Numbered from the stretch's first letter, positions 18,610 to 28,459 are shown. The stretch is 54,061 bases of DNA from an uncultured Allomuricauda sp. (GCF_947258355.1 NZ_CAMYIC010000052.1:1-54061), one strand, 5' to 3'. Notes: generated by a model from the sequence alone, not told the origin. Numbers and translations are program-made.

Positions 18610-19752
18610 TTAAATGTTTGATGAAAGTATATGGTCTTCCAGATTTTCTAGAATGAATTCGTAATCGGCTGGATTGTTTACGAAGTCAAGTTCGCCCATA
18701 TCCAGAATTATACTGTTTTGATTGGGATTGCTCTTGATGAAATCCAAATATCCCCGATTGATTTTCTCTAAGTAAACAGGGTCGATGTTTTGCTCGTAAT
18801 CACGACCTCTTTTTTTGATATTGGCCAGCAACCGTTCGGTATTTTGATAGAGGTATAGATAGATTTCGGGCTTTTTCACCTCTTTGTACATAAAGCTGAA
18901 GACCTTTCGGTATAGATTGTACTCTTCTTTCTGCAAGGTGACCTTGGCAAAAATCAACGATTTAAAAATATCGTAATCGCTCACCATAAAATTCTTGAAA
19001 AGATCGAACTGTGAGGTGTCGTCCATAAATTGTTGGTACCTATCCGCCAAAAAGGACATTTCCAATGGAAATGCGTAGCGCGCTTGATCTTCGTAAAACT
19101 TGGGTAGAAAAGGATTGTCCGCAAAACGTTCCAATACCAATTTGGCATTAAAATCATCGGCGATCATTTTGGATAGGGTGGTTTTTCCTGCACCAATATT
19201 TCCTTCAATTGCAATTAACTGTAATTGTGAAAACAGGCCAGATCTATCTTTAAAAAGTCTATGTTTGGTTTTGGTAAGCTTGCTTTTGTCCCTGCATTCC
19301 TGCAAAAGATTTCTGGTATCCTTGTGCAGTACAGGATGGTAAAATTGAGGGGCAATATCACCCAAGGGTTTCAGAACAAAATTTCTGTGCTGCATTTGTG
19401 GATGGGGAATCACTAAATCATCATTGTCGATTGCTTCCGTACCATAGTAAATAATATCGATGTCCAAAGTCCTTGAACTGTGTCCCGATGCCAAACGAAT
19501 CCTGCCGAAATCCCGTTCAATCTGTAAAAGGGTGTCCAATAATTCCTTAGGGTCAAGTGGCGTAAGCATCGACAGGACAATGTTATAGAAATCATCCCCT
19601 TCAAACCCTATTGCCGGGTTTTCGTACACCGAGGAAATATCCAGTATTTTTCCAGCCTTTTGCTGAATATGGAAAATGCCTTTTTGGAGGTTCGCAAGCC
19701 GATTTCCCAAATTACTCCCTAATGAAAGATATACCTTTTGCTTTCTGCCCAT
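18610..19752 (-). CDS. folK: Bifunctional HPPK (FolK) - deoxynucleoside kinase fusion
   Basis: A 380-residue two-domain protein. Residues 1-165 are 6-hydroxymethyl-7,8-dihydropterin pyrophosphokinase: VYLSLGSNLGNR, YENPAIGFEGDDFYN and RTLDIDII (D97 and D99 bind Mg2+). Residues about 175-380 are a deoxynucleoside kinase of the dNK/dCK type with P-loop GNIGAGKT (184-191) and the ERFADNPFLPKFY substrate-binding segment. The first part makes a folate precursor, the second phosphorylates salvaged deoxynucleosides. The frame is continuous with no break between domains, and the ATG at 19752 fits the HPPK start. The fusion occurs in Bacteroidota; a functional link through thymidylate/folate metabolism is inference. 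Confidence 0.93.
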   Translation of the reverse strand: MGRKQKVYLSLGSNLGNRLANLQKGIFHIQQKAGKILDISSVYENPAIGFEGDDFYNIVLSMLTPLDPKELLDTLLQIERDFGRIRLASGHSSRTLDIDIIYYGTEAIDNDDLVIPHPQMQHRNFVLKPLGDIAPQFYHPVLHKDTRNLLQECRDKSKLTKTKHRLFKDRSGLFSQLQLIAIEGNIGAGKTTLSKMIADDFNAKLVLERFADNPFLPKFYEDQARYAFPLEMSFLADRYQQFMDDTSQFDLFKNFMVSDYDIFKSLIFAKVTLQKEEYNLYRKVFSFMYKEVKKPEIYLYLYQNTERLLANIKKRGRDYEQNIDPVYLEKINRGYLDFIKSNPNQNSIILDMGELDFVNNPADYEFILENLEDHILSSNI

Positions 19753-19792
19753 AATCGAAGAAACAAAGTAAACAAAACAATACTACATTGGT

Positions 19793-19800
19793 TATATTTG
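19793..19800 (+). promoter_or_regulatory. Possible -7 box of sppA promoter
   Basis: TATATTTG matches the Bacteroidota -7 consensus TAnnTTTG, 21 bases before the ATG of sppA. No clear -33 TTG at the usual distance. Confidence 0.45.
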
Positions 19801-19821
19801 AAGCAGATTAAATTTTATTGA

Positions 19822-21582
19822 ATGAAGTTTTTAAGAAACCTACTTGCCTCAATTTTGGGGAGCCTAATGGCATTTATGATAGTCGTTGGGATGTTCTTCA
19901 TATTTATGGCCCTAATTGGAAGTGCGGATGATGGTGTTGTGGTTAAGAAAAACTCTGTGTTGGAACTTAGCTTTGTTGCACCTATTTTGGATTATACAGG
20001 AAAAGATGAAACCGACCCTTTTGCAGCATTTGGGGGTGTTGAACTCGGTTTGGATGAAATTTTGCATGCTATTGAGGTTGCAAAGAACGATGATAATATT
20101 GAAGGTATTAGCCTTACAACAGGGTTTTTACAGGCTGGAGTTGCACAGACCCGCGAGATACGGAAAGCTTTGTTGGACTTTAAATCCACCGGTAAATTTG
20201 TCCTGGCCCATGCCGATGTCTATGCACAAAGGGATTACTACTTGGCCAGTGTTGCCGATGAAGTATATGTAAACCCTGTTGGTGTTTTGGATTTCAAGGG
20301 GTTGGCCACGGAAGTTCTCTTTTATAAAGAGCTTCAAGAAAAATCCGGAATTAAAATGGAGGTCATTCGCCATGGAAAGTACAAAAGTGCTGTTGAGCCC
20401 TTTCTTTCCGATACGATGAGCGAGGAGAACCGTACCCAAATCAAAGAATTGATTACATCTATCTGGAGCATTATTGTAGATGATATTTCAGAATCCAGAA
20501 ACATTACGCCCCAAAACTTGAACATAATTGCGGATACCCTAGGGGGAAGAACTCCCGATTATGCCATAGCCTCAGGTCTGTTGGATGGAGCTCTTTATTT
20601 TGATCAATATGAGAGCCTTCTCAAGGAGAAAATCGGGGTAAACGAGGATGATGATTTGAATTACGTTGGGCTTATGGATTATGTGCAAAAGGCCAACAAA
20701 CGAAAAATCCATAAGGGTTCCGATAAAATCGCTGTGATTTATGCCCAGGGTGAGATTTTGGGAGGTGAAGGCGGAAAAAATTATATAGGACAAGGCCTTA
20801 TTGTGGATGCTTTGCACAAAGCCTTGGACAACGAGCGTGTAAAAGCTATTGTGCTTCGGGTGAATTCTCCGGGAGGAAGCGCATTGGTCTCCGATATTAT
20901 CTGGAGGGAAATGCAGTTGGCAAAAGAGGAAAAACCCTTGGTGGTCTCTTTTGGAAATGTGGCTGCCTCCGGTGGTTATTATATCGGAGTAGGTGGGGAC
21001 AAAATTTTTGCTGAACCCACTACCATAACCGGCTCTATCGGTGTTTTTGGAACCATTCCAAACGTAAACCAGTTGGCTGAAAATATTGGGGTGAATGCCG
21101 AACAAGTGGGGACTAACCAAAATTCTGTGGATTACTCATTTTTTGAACCGATGACCGATTCCTTCCGTAATGTGATGCAAGAGAGTATCGAGGAAACCTA
21201 CGAAACCTTTTTGAATCGCGTGGCCGAGGGCCGAAATATGTCGATTGAACGTGTGAACGAGGTGGCCCAAGGTAGGGTTTGGAGCGGAATGGATGCCAAA
21301 GCACTTGGTCTAGTGGACGAATTGGGTACTTTGGACGATGCCATTGCCGCTGCTGCTGAAATGGCCGGATTGGAAGATTATGGAATTCGAAAGTACCCCA
21401 AGTACAAATCGGATTTTGAACGGTTTATGGAGGACTTCGGGTCTGTGAAAGCCAAAATAGGAGAGTCTATCATTCAAGAGGAAATTGGAACGGAGGCTTA
21501 CGAGATTTTAAAGGAGTTCAAGCAATTCACCGAACAAGAGGGAATCCAAGCAAAAATGCCCTTTAGTTTAACTATTAAATAG
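19822..21582 (+). CDS. sppA: Signal peptide peptidase SppA, 67 kDa type
   Basis: A 586-residue membrane-bound serine protease with an N-terminal membrane anchor (about 8-33) and two tandem SppA/ClpP-like domains, the long form. The general-base lysine is in RHGKYKSAVEPF in the first half, and the nucleophile serine is in NVAASGGYYIGVG in the second half; the TGSIGVFG loop is also present. SppA degrades cleaved signal peptides in the inner membrane. A -7 box lies just upstream. The next gene follows 41 bases later on the same strand. Confidence 0.95.
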   Translation: MKFLRNLLASILGSLMAFMIVVGMFFIFMALIGSADDGVVVKKNSVLELSFVAPILDYTGKDETDPFAAFGGVELGLDEILHAIEVAKNDDNIEGISLTTGFLQAGVAQTREIRKALLDFKSTGKFVLAHADVYAQRDYYLASVADEVYVNPVGVLDFKGLATEVLFYKELQEKSGIKMEVIRHGKYKSAVEPFLSDTMSEENRTQIKELITSIWSIIVDDISESRNITPQNLNIIADTLGGRTPDYAIASGLLDGALYFDQYESLLKEKIGVNEDDDLNYVGLMDYVQKANKRKIHKGSDKIAVIYAQGEILGGEGGKNYIGQGLIVDALHKALDNERVKAIVLRVNSPGGSALVSDIIWREMQLAKEEKPLVVSFGNVAASGGYYIGVGGDKIFAEPTTITGSIGVFGTIPNVNQLAENIGVNAEQVGTNQNSVDYSFFEPMTDSFRNVMQESIEETYETFLNRVAEGRNMSIERVNEVAQGRVWSGMDAKALGLVDELGTLDDAIAAAAEMAGLEDYGIRKYPKYKSDFERFMEDFGSVKAKIGESIIQEEIGTEAYEILKEFKQFTEQEGIQAKMPFSLTIK

Positions 21583-21623
21583 ATTTATCATACTAGTTCC
21601 TTGTTGGGGCTTTTAAAACACAT

Positions 21624-22331
21624 ATGACGCAAAAGGACAAGAAGTTAGCATTTTCCATATATCTGTATCTCGGGGCATTGTTCATCACCTCTTTGGTGGT
21701 ATCCAATCTTATCTTTCAAAAATTTTTCTCTTGGAACCCCTTTGGAGAGTTCACTGTATTTGGAGCGCCTCTTTTTGAACTTTCTGTGGGTATACTGCCC
21801 TATCCCATCACTTTTTTGATCACTGATTTGATTTCTGAAATCTATGGCCAGAAAAAAGCCAACCAGGTGGTTACCGCTGGGATTTTCGCCTCATTTTTCT
21901 CGATGGGCATCATTTTGATCGCCAACTATTCCAGTGCTATCCCCACATCACCTGTAGATGATGCTACCTTTACCACAGTGTTCGGTTTATCACCTTTAGG
22001 GGTTTTGGCTTCTATGTTGGCCTATTTGGGAGCTCAATATATCGATATCACCATTTATCATTTTTGGAAACGGATTACCAAGGGACGTATGCTGTGGCTC
22101 AGGAACAATTTTTCGACCTTTTCTTCCCAGTTTATAGACACTTTTACAGTGGTGGGACTCTTGTGCATTTTTGGAGTGTTGCCTTGGGATAAGTTCTACG
22201 GACTATTGATCAGTGGGGTGATTTTTAAGATAATGATAGCACTACTCGACACCCCTTTGCTCTATTTTTTCGTATATCTAATGCGAAAAAGATTTAACTT
22301 AAAAATAGGGGAAGAAATTTCTTTGGATTGA
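21624..22331 (+). CDS. Queuosine precursor transporter (YhhQ/VUT_1 family)
   Basis: A 235-residue integral membrane protein with about six TM segments and the VUT_1 family signature, including SLVVSNLIFQKFF near the N-terminus and the FPITFLITDLISEIYG-type loop (here PYPITFLITDLISEIYGQKKA). Family members such as E. coli YhhQ import preQ0/preQ1 for tRNA queuosine synthesis. No queuosine biosynthesis gene is nearby. ATG at 21624, between sppA and the AsmA gene on the same strand with short gaps. Confidence 0.9.
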   Translation: MTQKDKKLAFSIYLYLGALFITSLVVSNLIFQKFFSWNPFGEFTVFGAPLFELSVGILPYPITFLITDLISEIYGQKKANQVVTAGIFASFFSMGIILIANYSSAIPTSPVDDATFTTVFGLSPLGVLASMLAYLGAQYIDITIYHFWKRITKGRMLWLRNNFSTFSSQFIDTFTVVGLLCIFGVLPWDKFYGLLISGVIFKIMIALLDTPLLYFFVYLMRKRFNLKIGEEISLD

Positions 22332-22367
22332 CAACTTCTCCTTTAATTTGTTGTAAAACATACAAGT

Positions 22368-25070
22368 ATGAAGAAAAAAGTCCTGAAAATTACTGGAATA
22401 ACCCTACTTATCCTACTAGCGATCATAATTGCCGTCCCCTTATTTCTGCAAGGCAAGATAGAACAGATCATTAAGAACAAGGTCAACAATAGCATAAATG
22501 CGACTTTGGATTTTGAGGAAGCGGATCTCAGTCTTCTCAGAAGTTTTCCAAATGCCAATGTTGAATTGACCAACCTCTCTTTGGTCAATAAGGCCCCTTT
22601 TGAAGGAGATACGTTATTCGTCTCTTCAAAAATAGATTTGTCATTGGCCATCAAAGAATTGTTTAAGTCTGCGGATGAGCCGATCGTCATCAAAACCTTG
22701 AACATTGATGGTGCTAAGCTGCACATAAAGGCGGACGCAGAGGGGAATGCCAATTACGATATTGCAAAAGAAAGTGAAGCATCAACTTCAACACTATCTG
22801 AAGAATCCAGCGACAACTTTACGCTGAATATGGATTCATATTCCATTACCAACTCAGAAGTCATTTATGAAGATGTGGCGAGTGGAATGCTTTTGGGTAT
22901 TACCGAAATGAACCACTCAGGTACAGGAGACCTTTCTTTGGAGAAATCTGAATTAAAGACCCTTACCGATGCCTTGGTCTCTTTTGAGATGGACGGCACC
23001 AAATATTTGAACAAGAACAAAATTAATTTGGATGCTCTTATTGGCATTGATTTGAGCGAGAGCAAATACACCTTTTTAGAGAACAAAGCCCTCGTTAACC
23101 AATTGCCCTTGGTCTTTGATGGTTTCGTTAAAGTAAACGAGGACAATCAGGAAGTGGACATTACATTTAAAACGCCTTCATCCGACTTTAAAAACTTTTT
23201 AGCCGTAATCCCCGAAGCCTATGCTGCCAATATTGAAGACGTACAGACCACTGGGAATTTTGAAGTTAACGGGGAGTTTAAGGGCATAGTCGACGATGAG
23301 CATATCCCAACCTTCAAAATTGCGATTAATTCGGAAAATGCATCGTTCAAATATCCCAATTTGCCCAAATCGGTGCGTAATGTGTATATCGATACAGAAA
23401 TTAATAACGAGACAGGCATTACGGAAGACACCTACGTGAACATCAACAGGCTTTCTTTTCTTATCGATGAGGATAAGTTCAACCTGAATGCCAAGATCAG
23501 GGAATTGATGGGAAACACCAAAGTGAATGCCCATATGGATGGACGAATCAACTTGGCCAATATTTCCCAAGCATATCCAGTTCCGGAGGATTATAATCTG
23601 AAAGGAATCTTGAATGCAGATGTTACCACAGCGTTTGATATGACATCTTTGGAGAAAAAGCAATACCAGAATACCAAGACCAGCGGAAAGGCGTCAGTTT
23701 CTGGATTCGAGTACGCTTCGGAAGAATTGAAAAACCCAGTTGCAATCAATACGGCTGCAGTTACATTTAGCCCTAATACGGTCACCTTGGATTCCTTCAA
23801 AGGGAAAACAGGAAGCACCGATTTTGATGCCAAGGGTACACTCACCAATTTGCTGGGCTTTATGTTCAATGACGAAAACATTGAAGGAAGGTTTACATTG
23901 AACTCGAATCAGTTCGCATTGAATGATTTTATGATCGAGGAAACTGGAGAAATATCTGAAACTGCGGAAGAAGAAACAGGTTCCACAACAGCAGGGGAGG
24001 AGCGCATCAAAATACCATCTTTCTTGGATTGTACCATAGACGCTTCTGCCAATACGGTGGTCTACGATAACCTCAACCTGAAAAACGTAAAGGGAACCTT
24101 GATCATTAAAGATGAAACAGCAACGGTAAATAACCTTACCTCGGACTTGTTCGGAGGCACCTTGGGATTGTCGGGAGCGGTATCCACCAAGCAAGAGAAT
24201 TCCACATTCGATGTTAATCTTGGTATGAACAACTTTAATATCGGCGAATCCTTTGCAGGTTTGGAACTGTTCAAGGTCTTAACGCCTTTGGCCAGTGCGA
24301 TGCAGGGTAAACTGAATTCCGACATTAAAATCGCAGGTAACCTTAAAGACGATTTTACGCCAAACTTGGCCACCATATCCGGGAACTTGTTGGCGGAACT
24401 ATTGTCCCCAAAATTGGATGCCCAAAAAGCACCTTTGGTTTCTTCTTTGGACAGTAAACTCAACTTTTTGGATACCAAGGAAATTAATTTGGACGGGCTC
24501 AAAACAGCGTTGACTTTTGATAATGGCGCAGTAAAAGTGAAACCCTTCACTTTAAAGTATAAGGATATCAACATTAATGTTGATGGCAGCCATACCTTTG
24601 ACAAACAAATGCAATACAAGGCAACCTTGGATGTTCCTTCCAAATATTTGGGTTCTGAGGTAAATAAATTGATCACACAAATGAATGATCAAAGTTTGGG
24701 TGAGGTGACAGTGCCTGTGACGGCGAATATTGGAGGTAGTTTTACAAATCCTTCCGTGAATACCGACCTAACATCGAGTGTAAAGACCTTGACTTCCAAG
24801 TTGGTGGAGATGCAAAAGAACAAATTGGTGAACCAGGGCAAGGATAAAGCCAAAGATCTTTTATCAGATGTCTTTAAAAAAGATGAATCCGATACCTCCA
24901 AGACCAAATCAGGTGGTGTAAAAGAAGCCATAGGCAATATACTTGGAGGAAAGAAGGACACCACAGCAACGGATAGTACAACAGCCAAACAGGGTGATGA
25001 AGTCAAGGATGCAGCCAAATCCATTTTGGGCGGACTGCTCGGCAAAAAGAAAAAAGATACCGTAAACTAG
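22368..25070 (+). CDS. AsmA family protein
   Basis: A 900-residue protein with one N-terminal TM segment (about 7-28) and a long periplasmic beta-strand-rich region typical of AsmA/AsmA_2 proteins. These form hydrophobic grooves like VPS13-type bridges and help move phospholipids between inner and outer membrane. The N-terminus has the AsmA pattern of a TM segment, a coiled lead and a LSLLRSFPNANVELTNLSL strand-turn-strand. The C-terminal 100 residues are lysine/threonine/aspartate-rich and low in complexity (repeated KSG, TTATDST and KKKD). It ends at a strong terminator shared with the convergent DUF6090 gene. Confidence 0.88.
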   Translation: MKKKVLKITGITLLILLAIIIAVPLFLQGKIEQIIKNKVNNSINATLDFEEADLSLLRSFPNANVELTNLSLVNKAPFEGDTLFVSSKIDLSLAIKELFKSADEPIVIKTLNIDGAKLHIKADAEGNANYDIAKESEASTSTLSEESSDNFTLNMDSYSITNSEVIYEDVASGMLLGITEMNHSGTGDLSLEKSELKTLTDALVSFEMDGTKYLNKNKINLDALIGIDLSESKYTFLENKALVNQLPLVFDGFVKVNEDNQEVDITFKTPSSDFKNFLAVIPEAYAANIEDVQTTGNFEVNGEFKGIVDDEHIPTFKIAINSENASFKYPNLPKSVRNVYIDTEINNETGITEDTYVNINRLSFLIDEDKFNLNAKIRELMGNTKVNAHMDGRINLANISQAYPVPEDYNLKGILNADVTTAFDMTSLEKKQYQNTKTSGKASVSGFEYASEELKNPVAINTAAVTFSPNTVTLDSFKGKTGSTDFDAKGTLTNLLGFMFNDENIEGRFTLNSNQFALNDFMIEETGEISETAEEETGSTTAGEERIKIPSFLDCTIDASANTVVYDNLNLKNVKGTLIIKDETATVNNLTSDLFGGTLGLSGAVSTKQENSTFDVNLGMNNFNIGESFAGLELFKVLTPLASAMQGKLNSDIKIAGNLKDDFTPNLATISGNLLAELLSPKLDAQKAPLVSSLDSKLNFLDTKEINLDGLKTALTFDNGAVKVKPFTLKYKDININVDGSHTFDKQMQYKATLDVPSKYLGSEVNKLITQMNDQSLGEVTVPVTANIGGSFTNPSVNTDLTSSVKTLTSKLVEMQKNKLVNQGKDKAKDLLSDVFKKDESDTSKTKSGGVKEAIGNILGGKKDTTATDSTTAKQGDEVKDAAKSILGGLLGKKKKDTVN

Positions 25071-25101
25071 AAAAAGAGGGCGATTTAATCGCCCTCTTTT
25101 T
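25071..25101. terminator. Bidirectional terminator between AsmA and DUF6090 genes
   Basis: Arms AAAAAGAGGGCGAT and ATCGCCCTCTTTTT around a three-base loop. It overlaps the last codon of the minus-strand gene by two bases. Confidence 0.9.
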
Positions 25102-25864
25102 ATTTCTCCAATTCATTATTGATTGTCTCCAAAATGGTATTCAAGCTAACCATTAATGGATTGTAATGATCTATTTCGGTAGACTGGCTTGTTATAATGA
25201 ACAAAAGGATATTGTTTTCAAAGGCAACGGAATTTAACGCACCTAAATTGCTCTTTGGGTTTTTGCTCAAGGGTATTCCCAATTTTTGGGACATTCCTGT
25301 ATTGTCCAATAAGGTGCGGATACTGTAGCCTTGTTCCCGAAATTCATTTACGGTATTGTTCCGCTCTTCACCGAGCATTTTTTCCTGATTTGCTATATCA
25401 TCAATTGTTGAAATCCAATTGGTGAGGCGAATCCGTAAGGTATCATTCGAGATATCCTTTAAACTTCCGGAGTTAATCATTTCATTGAGCAGGGAATTGT
25501 TCGGGTTGAAAAAAATATCATTGGTGAAAGCATCAGAAAGTAGGTTTGAAAATTTTTCCTCTGACGCTGAATTCCCATCGTCCATCAATAAAACAATTTC
25601 CTGCGCAGCTTCATAGCTTTTCCGGTTTACTTTAATGAGTTCTTTCAGCTTTATTTTGCTAATATCAAATTCTTCTTTGAGGCCCCTAAGATAAACCTGC
25701 TCTTTTTCACGTTTAATCCGGTTGTCGTTCGCATTGTCAATGGCCAAGGCAATCAGGATGCCGATGACTACCAAAACAATTTCCCCTATGGCGTATAAGA
25801 TGTAATTGCTGACTTTTTTATCGGCAATCAATTCCTTTCTGATTTTTCTGAAAAACTTGAGCAT
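25100..25864 (-). CDS. DUF6090 family membrane protein
   Basis: A 254-residue protein with the DUF6090 start MLKFFRKIRKELIADKK, one TM segment (about 21-43: YILYAIGEIVLVVIGILIAL) and a long predicted helical, charged soluble part. DUF6090 proteins are frequent, often multicopy, in Flavobacteriia; no molecular role is established. The soluble part may form coiled-coil helices. ATG at 25864. The downstream gene on the same strand is DUF2797, 15 bases away from its own start in the opposite order, so the pair may share a transcript (DUF2797 first). Confidence 0.88.
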   Translation of the reverse strand: MLKFFRKIRKELIADKKVSNYILYAIGEIVLVVIGILIALAIDNANDNRIKREKEQVYLRGLKEEFDISKIKLKELIKVNRKSYEAAQEIVLLMDDGNSASEEKFSNLLSDAFTNDIFFNPNNSLLNEMINSGSLKDISNDTLRIRLTNWISTIDDIANQEKMLGEERNNTVNEFREQGYSIRTLLDNTGMSQKLGIPLSKNPKSNLGALNSVAFENNILLFIITSQSTEIDHYNPLMVSLNTILETINNELEK

Positions 25865-25879
25865 GTTATAAGTAATAAA

Positions 25880-26674
25880 TCAACTGAAATCCATCCCCAC
25901 AAAATAACCCTCACTACCCCTTACATTGAATACGGTGTTATCCTCAAAAATAAGATACTGGCCTTTAATACCCTTAAGAATACCTTTATAGCTTGGTGTT
26001 TTGTCTAGATTGAGGCTTTTTACCTTATCAGGATACTGAAAAACTGGGAATTTCAAATGGGTTTCTTCCCTATCATCCAAATAATAATCTATGGCTTCAT
26101 CGGGAATGTTACTCTTCAATTTGTTCCGCCATTCCACCAAATCCACATCCTCAATATCGTTTTTCAGCATTTTTTGCCAGCTGGTCTTATCGCTTACAAA
26201 CTCTTTTAATGCTACTTCGGTAATACCTGCTAAATAACGGTTGGGTACTTCCACAATCTCTATGGCTTCGTGCGCTCCTTGATCAATCCAACGCGTGGGT
26301 ATTTGCGCTTTACGGGTAACCCCGACTTTAATATTGCTGGAGTTGGCCAAATACACAATGTGCGGTTGCAATTGCATCTTTTTTTCAAACTCAAGATCGC
26401 GGTCTTCTTTGCCCAAATGGGCAGTGCTCAGTTCAGGTTTCATGATCCAATCGCCGGCACGAGGTGTTTCAAAAAAGCAGGATTTACAAAACCCTTGTCG
26501 ATAAATGGGCCTGTCTTCCCCGCAATTCAAACACTGGTATTTGATGAAGTCAATCTGGAGTTCCCTGTTCAAGGCTTGATTCATGTTGATGAAGTCGTTC
26601 TCAAAAACCAAAAAATATTGAATCGGGCTTCCAATTTCTGTTCGCATCTTTCTTAGGACTCCTTCGTAAAGCAT
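25880..26674 (-). CDS. DUF2797 domain-containing protein
   Basis: A 264-residue protein with a zinc-ribbon-like pattern C48-x2-C51 ... C63-x2-C66 followed by a GIY-YIG-like region (VYLANSSNIKVGVTRK, about 108-123, with WIDQGAHEAI after it). DUF2797 is a family of unknown function; the C-terminal half resembles the GIY-YIG nuclease fold but a catalytic role is not shown. ATG at 26674. It is divergent from the GH3 gene; the intergenic region (26675-26772) shows no clear promoter match. Confidence 0.88.
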   Translation of the reverse strand: MLYEGVLRKMRTEIGSPIQYFLVFENDFINMNQALNRELQIDFIKYQCLNCGEDRPIYRQGFCKSCFFETPRAGDWIMKPELSTAHLGKEDRDLEFEKKMQLQPHIVYLANSSNIKVGVTRKAQIPTRWIDQGAHEAIEIVEVPNRYLAGITEVALKEFVSDKTSWQKMLKNDIEDVDLVEWRNKLKSNIPDEAIDYYLDDREETHLKFPVFQYPDKVKSLNLDKTPSYKGILKGIKGQYLIFEDNTVFNVRGSEGYFVGMDFS

Positions 26675-26772
26675 ATTAAAATGAATGTGTTTATCTTATT
26701 TGAAAATGAGTGTTAGAAAAGCTATTTTAGCAGTTACGCCAACCTAATTTTCTTTGGTTAAAGATACCTAAA

Positions 26773-28287
26773 ATGCCAATACCATTATTCAACTCCATTG
26801 CTTCTTGGTTATTAAGAAAGCGCTACCATCAGATAGAACTTTTTTTAAAGTACCCTTTGGATGTACAGGATGAGGTTTTGCGTAAACTTTTAGATTTTTC
26901 CAAAGATACCATGATCGGGAAACAATATGGGTTCAATGACCTTCCCAAGTATGATGAATTCCGTAATAGGGTACCCATTGTAACCTATGAGGATATTGCA
27001 CCGATGATCGAACGTACGCGTAGGGGAGAGCAGAACTTGTTTTGGCCTACTTCAATAAAATGGTTTGCCAAGAGCAGTGGTACTACCAATGCCAAGAGCA
27101 AATTTATTCCTGTAAGTACCGAGGCCTTGGAAGATTGCCACTATAAATCCAGCAAAGACTTGTTGTGTCTGTACCTGAACAATAACGAGAACTCCCAATT
27201 GTTTACTGGCAAAAGCCTAAGATTGGGTGGAAGCAAGGAACTTTACGAAGACAACGGAACCTTTTTTGGCGATCTTTCCGCCATTTTGATAGATAACATG
27301 CCCCTCTGGGCAGAATATAGCAGTACGCCTAGTAATAAGGTATCGCTAATGACGGAATGGGAATCCAAATTGGAGGCCATTATTGAGGAAAGCATTCGAG
27401 AAAACGTTACCAGTTTGGCGGGCGTTCCTTCTTGGATGTTGGTATTGCTCAATCAGGTTTTGGAGAAAACCGGAAAGAACCATTTGTTTGAGGTTTGGGA
27501 AAATCTGGAGGTATACTTCCATGGAGGAGTAAGTTTTACGCCCTATAAGAATCAGTATAAGAAACTATTGCCGCGTAAAAAGTTCAACTATTACGAAACG
27601 TATAATGCCTCGGAAGGATTTTTTGGAATTCAAGATCAGAATAATTCCGATGAGCTTTTGCTGATGTTGGATTATGGTATTTTTTATGAATTCATCCCTA
27701 TTGACGCAAATGGAGAAGGTAATCAGGCGATTCCTCTTTGGGAGGTTCAATTGGGGACGAATTATGCCATGATCATTACCACGAATGCTGGTTTGTGGCG
27801 CTATAAAATTGGCGATACCATCCGGTTCACATCCAAAAATCCATACCGGATTAAAATTACGGGACGCACCAAACACCATATAAATGTTTTTGGCGAAGAG
27901 CTGATTATCGAGAATGCCGAGGAGGCCTTAAAACAGGTTTGCCAAAAAACAGACGCTGAGATTATGGATTACACCGCAGCGCCTATTTTTATGACTGGTA
28001 AAGAAAAAGGAGCACATGAATGGATCATTGAGTTTAGGAAGCCACCAGAAGACATTTCCTATTTCACCGAAATGCTGGACAATGCACTTAAATCTTTGAA
28101 TTCTGATTACGAAGCCAAACGATATAACAACATTACTTTGAAAATGCCAAAGGTACATGTTGCCCGAAGGGATTTGTTCCACCATTGGCTTAAATCCCAG
28201 AACAAATTAGGTGGGCAACATAAGATTCCAAGGTTGTCCAATGATCGGAATTGTATTGAGGAATTACTCCAAATGAACATCCAATAA
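26773..28287 (+). CDS. GH3 auxin-responsive promoter family protein (acyl-acid amido synthetase-like)
   Basis: A 504-residue member of the GH3 family of the ANL adenylating superfamily. The phosphate-binding motif SSGTTNAKSKFIP (about 101-113) and the YNASEGFFGIQ motif (about 276-286) are intact, as is the TTNAGLWRYKIGDT block. In plants these enzymes join amino acids to acyl acids such as auxin; bacterial members have no settled substrate. Length fits bacterial homologues, which often lack a full C-terminal domain. It stands before a LacI-like palindrome (28321-28348) and an alpha/beta hydrolase gene. Confidence 0.9.
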   Translation: MPIPLFNSIASWLLRKRYHQIELFLKYPLDVQDEVLRKLLDFSKDTMIGKQYGFNDLPKYDEFRNRVPIVTYEDIAPMIERTRRGEQNLFWPTSIKWFAKSSGTTNAKSKFIPVSTEALEDCHYKSSKDLLCLYLNNNENSQLFTGKSLRLGGSKELYEDNGTFFGDLSAILIDNMPLWAEYSSTPSNKVSLMTEWESKLEAIIEESIRENVTSLAGVPSWMLVLLNQVLEKTGKNHLFEVWENLEVYFHGGVSFTPYKNQYKKLLPRKKFNYYETYNASEGFFGIQDQNNSDELLLMLDYGIFYEFIPIDANGEGNQAIPLWEVQLGTNYAMIITTNAGLWRYKIGDTIRFTSKNPYRIKITGRTKHHINVFGEELIIENAEEALKQVCQKTDAEIMDYTAAPIFMTGKEKGAHEWIIEFRKPPEDISYFTEMLDNALKSLNSDYEAKRYNNITLKMPKVHVARRDLFHHWLKSQNKLGGQHKIPRLSNDRNCIEELLQMNIQ

Positions 28288-28320
28288 TGCGGAATATCTC
28301 AAAAAGTTGATGTTCATCGA

Positions 28321-28348
28321 AAATTTACGAAAACGTTTTCGTAAATTT
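28321..28348. promoter_or_regulatory. Perfect 28-bp palindrome with LacI-family-type core
   Basis: AAATTTACGAAAAC followed by its exact reverse complement, with no spacer. The centre ACGAAAACGTTTTCGT is close to LacI-family operators (AAACGTTT with central CG; PurR-like). It lies 34 bases after the GH3 stop and 112 bases before the hydrolase start. There is no T tract for a terminator, so an operator is more likely. Function is inferred. Confidence 0.65.
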
Positions 28349-28459
28349 ACCCCATTCGTCGTAAAAACATTTCTTTTGAACAAATAAAAATGGATTTACA
28401 GCGTTAATTGATGAAATTCCCCCAATCAAATCTTTTAAAAACACCAAACCATTAAAATC

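Noticed and set aside
26773..28287. GH3 gene considered as plant hormone metabolism or horizontal transfer from plants
   Set aside because: GH3-family genes are common in Bacteroidota and codon use looks like its neighbours.
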